Assembly: GCF_900602065.1 (NCBI RefSeq)
Contig: NZ_UWFN01000288.1
Coordinates: forward strand, 1 to 64,000
Length of the DNA stretch: 64,000 nucleotides
DNA from: Pseudomonas viridiflava
GTDB taxonomy: Bacteria > Pseudomonadota > Gammaproteobacteria > Pseudomonadales > Pseudomonadaceae
Reading direction: 5' to 3'
In this document: one piece after another, positions 63,579-64,000 of the stretch
How positions within the stretch are numbered: position 1 is the first letter of the stretch
How the letters are laid out: each line of letters opens with the position of its first letter
Program-made: the position numbers and the translations under genes
The notes under the pieces: generated by a model
The model's input: the letters and a program-made list of their open reading frames with translations, nothing else
Told to the model about the DNA's origin: nothing
Database searches by the model: none

Positions 63579-63600
63579 AGAGGGCGCAATAGCGCCCTCT
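63579..63600 (+). terminator. Hairpin terminator after the SsuD-like gene
   Basis: AGAGGGCGC and GCGCCCTCT pair with a 4-base loop (AATA), starting 18 bases after the stop, followed by TCTTCGTCTG. The T-run is weak. The hairpin lies 39 bases before the next gene. Confidence 0.65.
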
Positions 63601-63638
63601 TCTTCGTCTGCAATTACTTATCTGTTTTCGAGAGTGCC

Positions 63639-64000
63639 ATGCCGAAACCGCTATTGAATATTCGCCTGCGTCGCCCGCTGCTTGCAGGCCTGGCCATTGC
63701 CGCCGCGTGGACGCTGGTGCTGCCAGCCCAGGCCCGGGAAACCGTGCGCATCGGTTATCAGAAATCCTCGACGCTGATCACCGTATTGAAAACCCAGGGC
63801 ACGCTGGAAAAGGCCCTGAACGATGCGAACATCGACGTCAGTTGGCATGAATTCCCCAGCGGTTTGCCGCTGCTGGAATCGTTGAATATCGGCAACGTCG
63901 ATATCAGCGCCGATGTCGCCGATACCGTGCCGATCTTTGCTCAGGCAGCTCAGGCCCGACTCACCTACTTCGCCGAAGAGACCCCGTCGCCTTCTGCTCA
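63639..64000 (+). CDS. SsuA-like sulfonate binding protein (3' end outside window)
   Basis: The first 120 codons of an exported binding protein. A signal region (AGLAIAAAWTLVLPAQA) is followed by the SsuA-type VRIGYQKSSTLITVLKTQG and NVDISADVADTVPIFAQAAQA. Only the N-terminal lobe is visible. It is the third TauA/SsuA-like binding protein in the last 12 kb. Confidence 0.85.
   Translation, partial: MPKPLLNIRLRRPLLAGLAIAAAWTLVLPAQARETVRIGYQKSSTLITVLKTQGTLEKALNDANIDVSWHEFPSGLPLLESLNIGNVDISADVADTVPIFAQAAQARLTYFAEETPSPSA

Overview
The window reads as chromosomal DNA of a Pseudomonas species, most likely of the fluorescens lineage. The evidence is the GC-rich gene-dense layout, the gene families (PobA of 394 residues, PcaQ-linked pcaHG, OprD porin, TauABCD, exbB-exbD-tonB) and 18 inverted REP doublets (REPINs) of the kinds typical of fluorescent pseudomonads. 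I saw no rRNA, tRNA, CRISPR array, prophage or intact insertion sequence.

Layout. 1-3.3 kb: a structured dispersed repeat, an OmpR-type two-component pair and a five-EF-hand protein. 3.4-13.6 kb: an ArsB/NhaD-type permease, then a nearly complete 4-hydroxybenzoate/protocatechuate block (pcaQ-pcaH-pcaG-pcaK-pcaB-pcaD-pcaC on the minus strand, pobR diverging from pobA). pobA makes protocatechuate, pcaHG opens the ring, and pcaB, pcaC and pcaD carry it to 3-oxoadipate. pcaIJ and pcaF are not here. 14-17.5 kb: a RibD/DHFR-like reductase, a chemoreceptor and a lone GAF protein. 17.6-27.6 kb: a BMP-type ABC transporter operon, the regulator rutR and the uracil-degrading genes rutA, rutB, rutC, rutD and rutF. 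The transporter and rut operons share a RutR-like palindrome and a sigma-54-type promoter at almost identical spacing, so I read them as one regulon. rutE and the usual permease gene rutG are missing.

27.8-32 kb: two unrecognised proteins, a YciE/YciF ferritin-like protein and a dCache chemoreceptor behind a FliA-type promoter. 32-37.6 kb: a TonB-dependent siderophore-type receptor preceded by a perfect Zur-like palindrome, a DUF4198 protein, a membrane acyltransferase-like protein and an orphan ABC binding protein. 37.7-42.5 kb: an IclR regulator diverging from a three-gene MFS/HlyD/outer-membrane efflux system. 42.6-45.1 kb: a 231-bp MITE inserted at the edge of a REPIN, then exbD, exbB and tonB.

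45.4-64 kb: a sulfur-scavenging and organic-substrate region. A LacI regulator diverges from a TonB-dependent receptor, followed by a coupled trio (flavin monooxygenase, exported alpha/beta hydrolase, aldo/keto reductase), an SsuA-like binding protein and complete tauABCD. Then come oprD, a binding protein and an RraA-like gene on the minus strand, diverging from an FMN 2-hydroxyacid oxidase, an SsuD-like monooxygenase and a second SsuA-like binding protein that runs off the window.

All functions are assigned by reading motifs and overall similarity. No database search was run. Start codons were moved from the longest open frame where a ribosome binding site or the expected family N-terminus argued for it.
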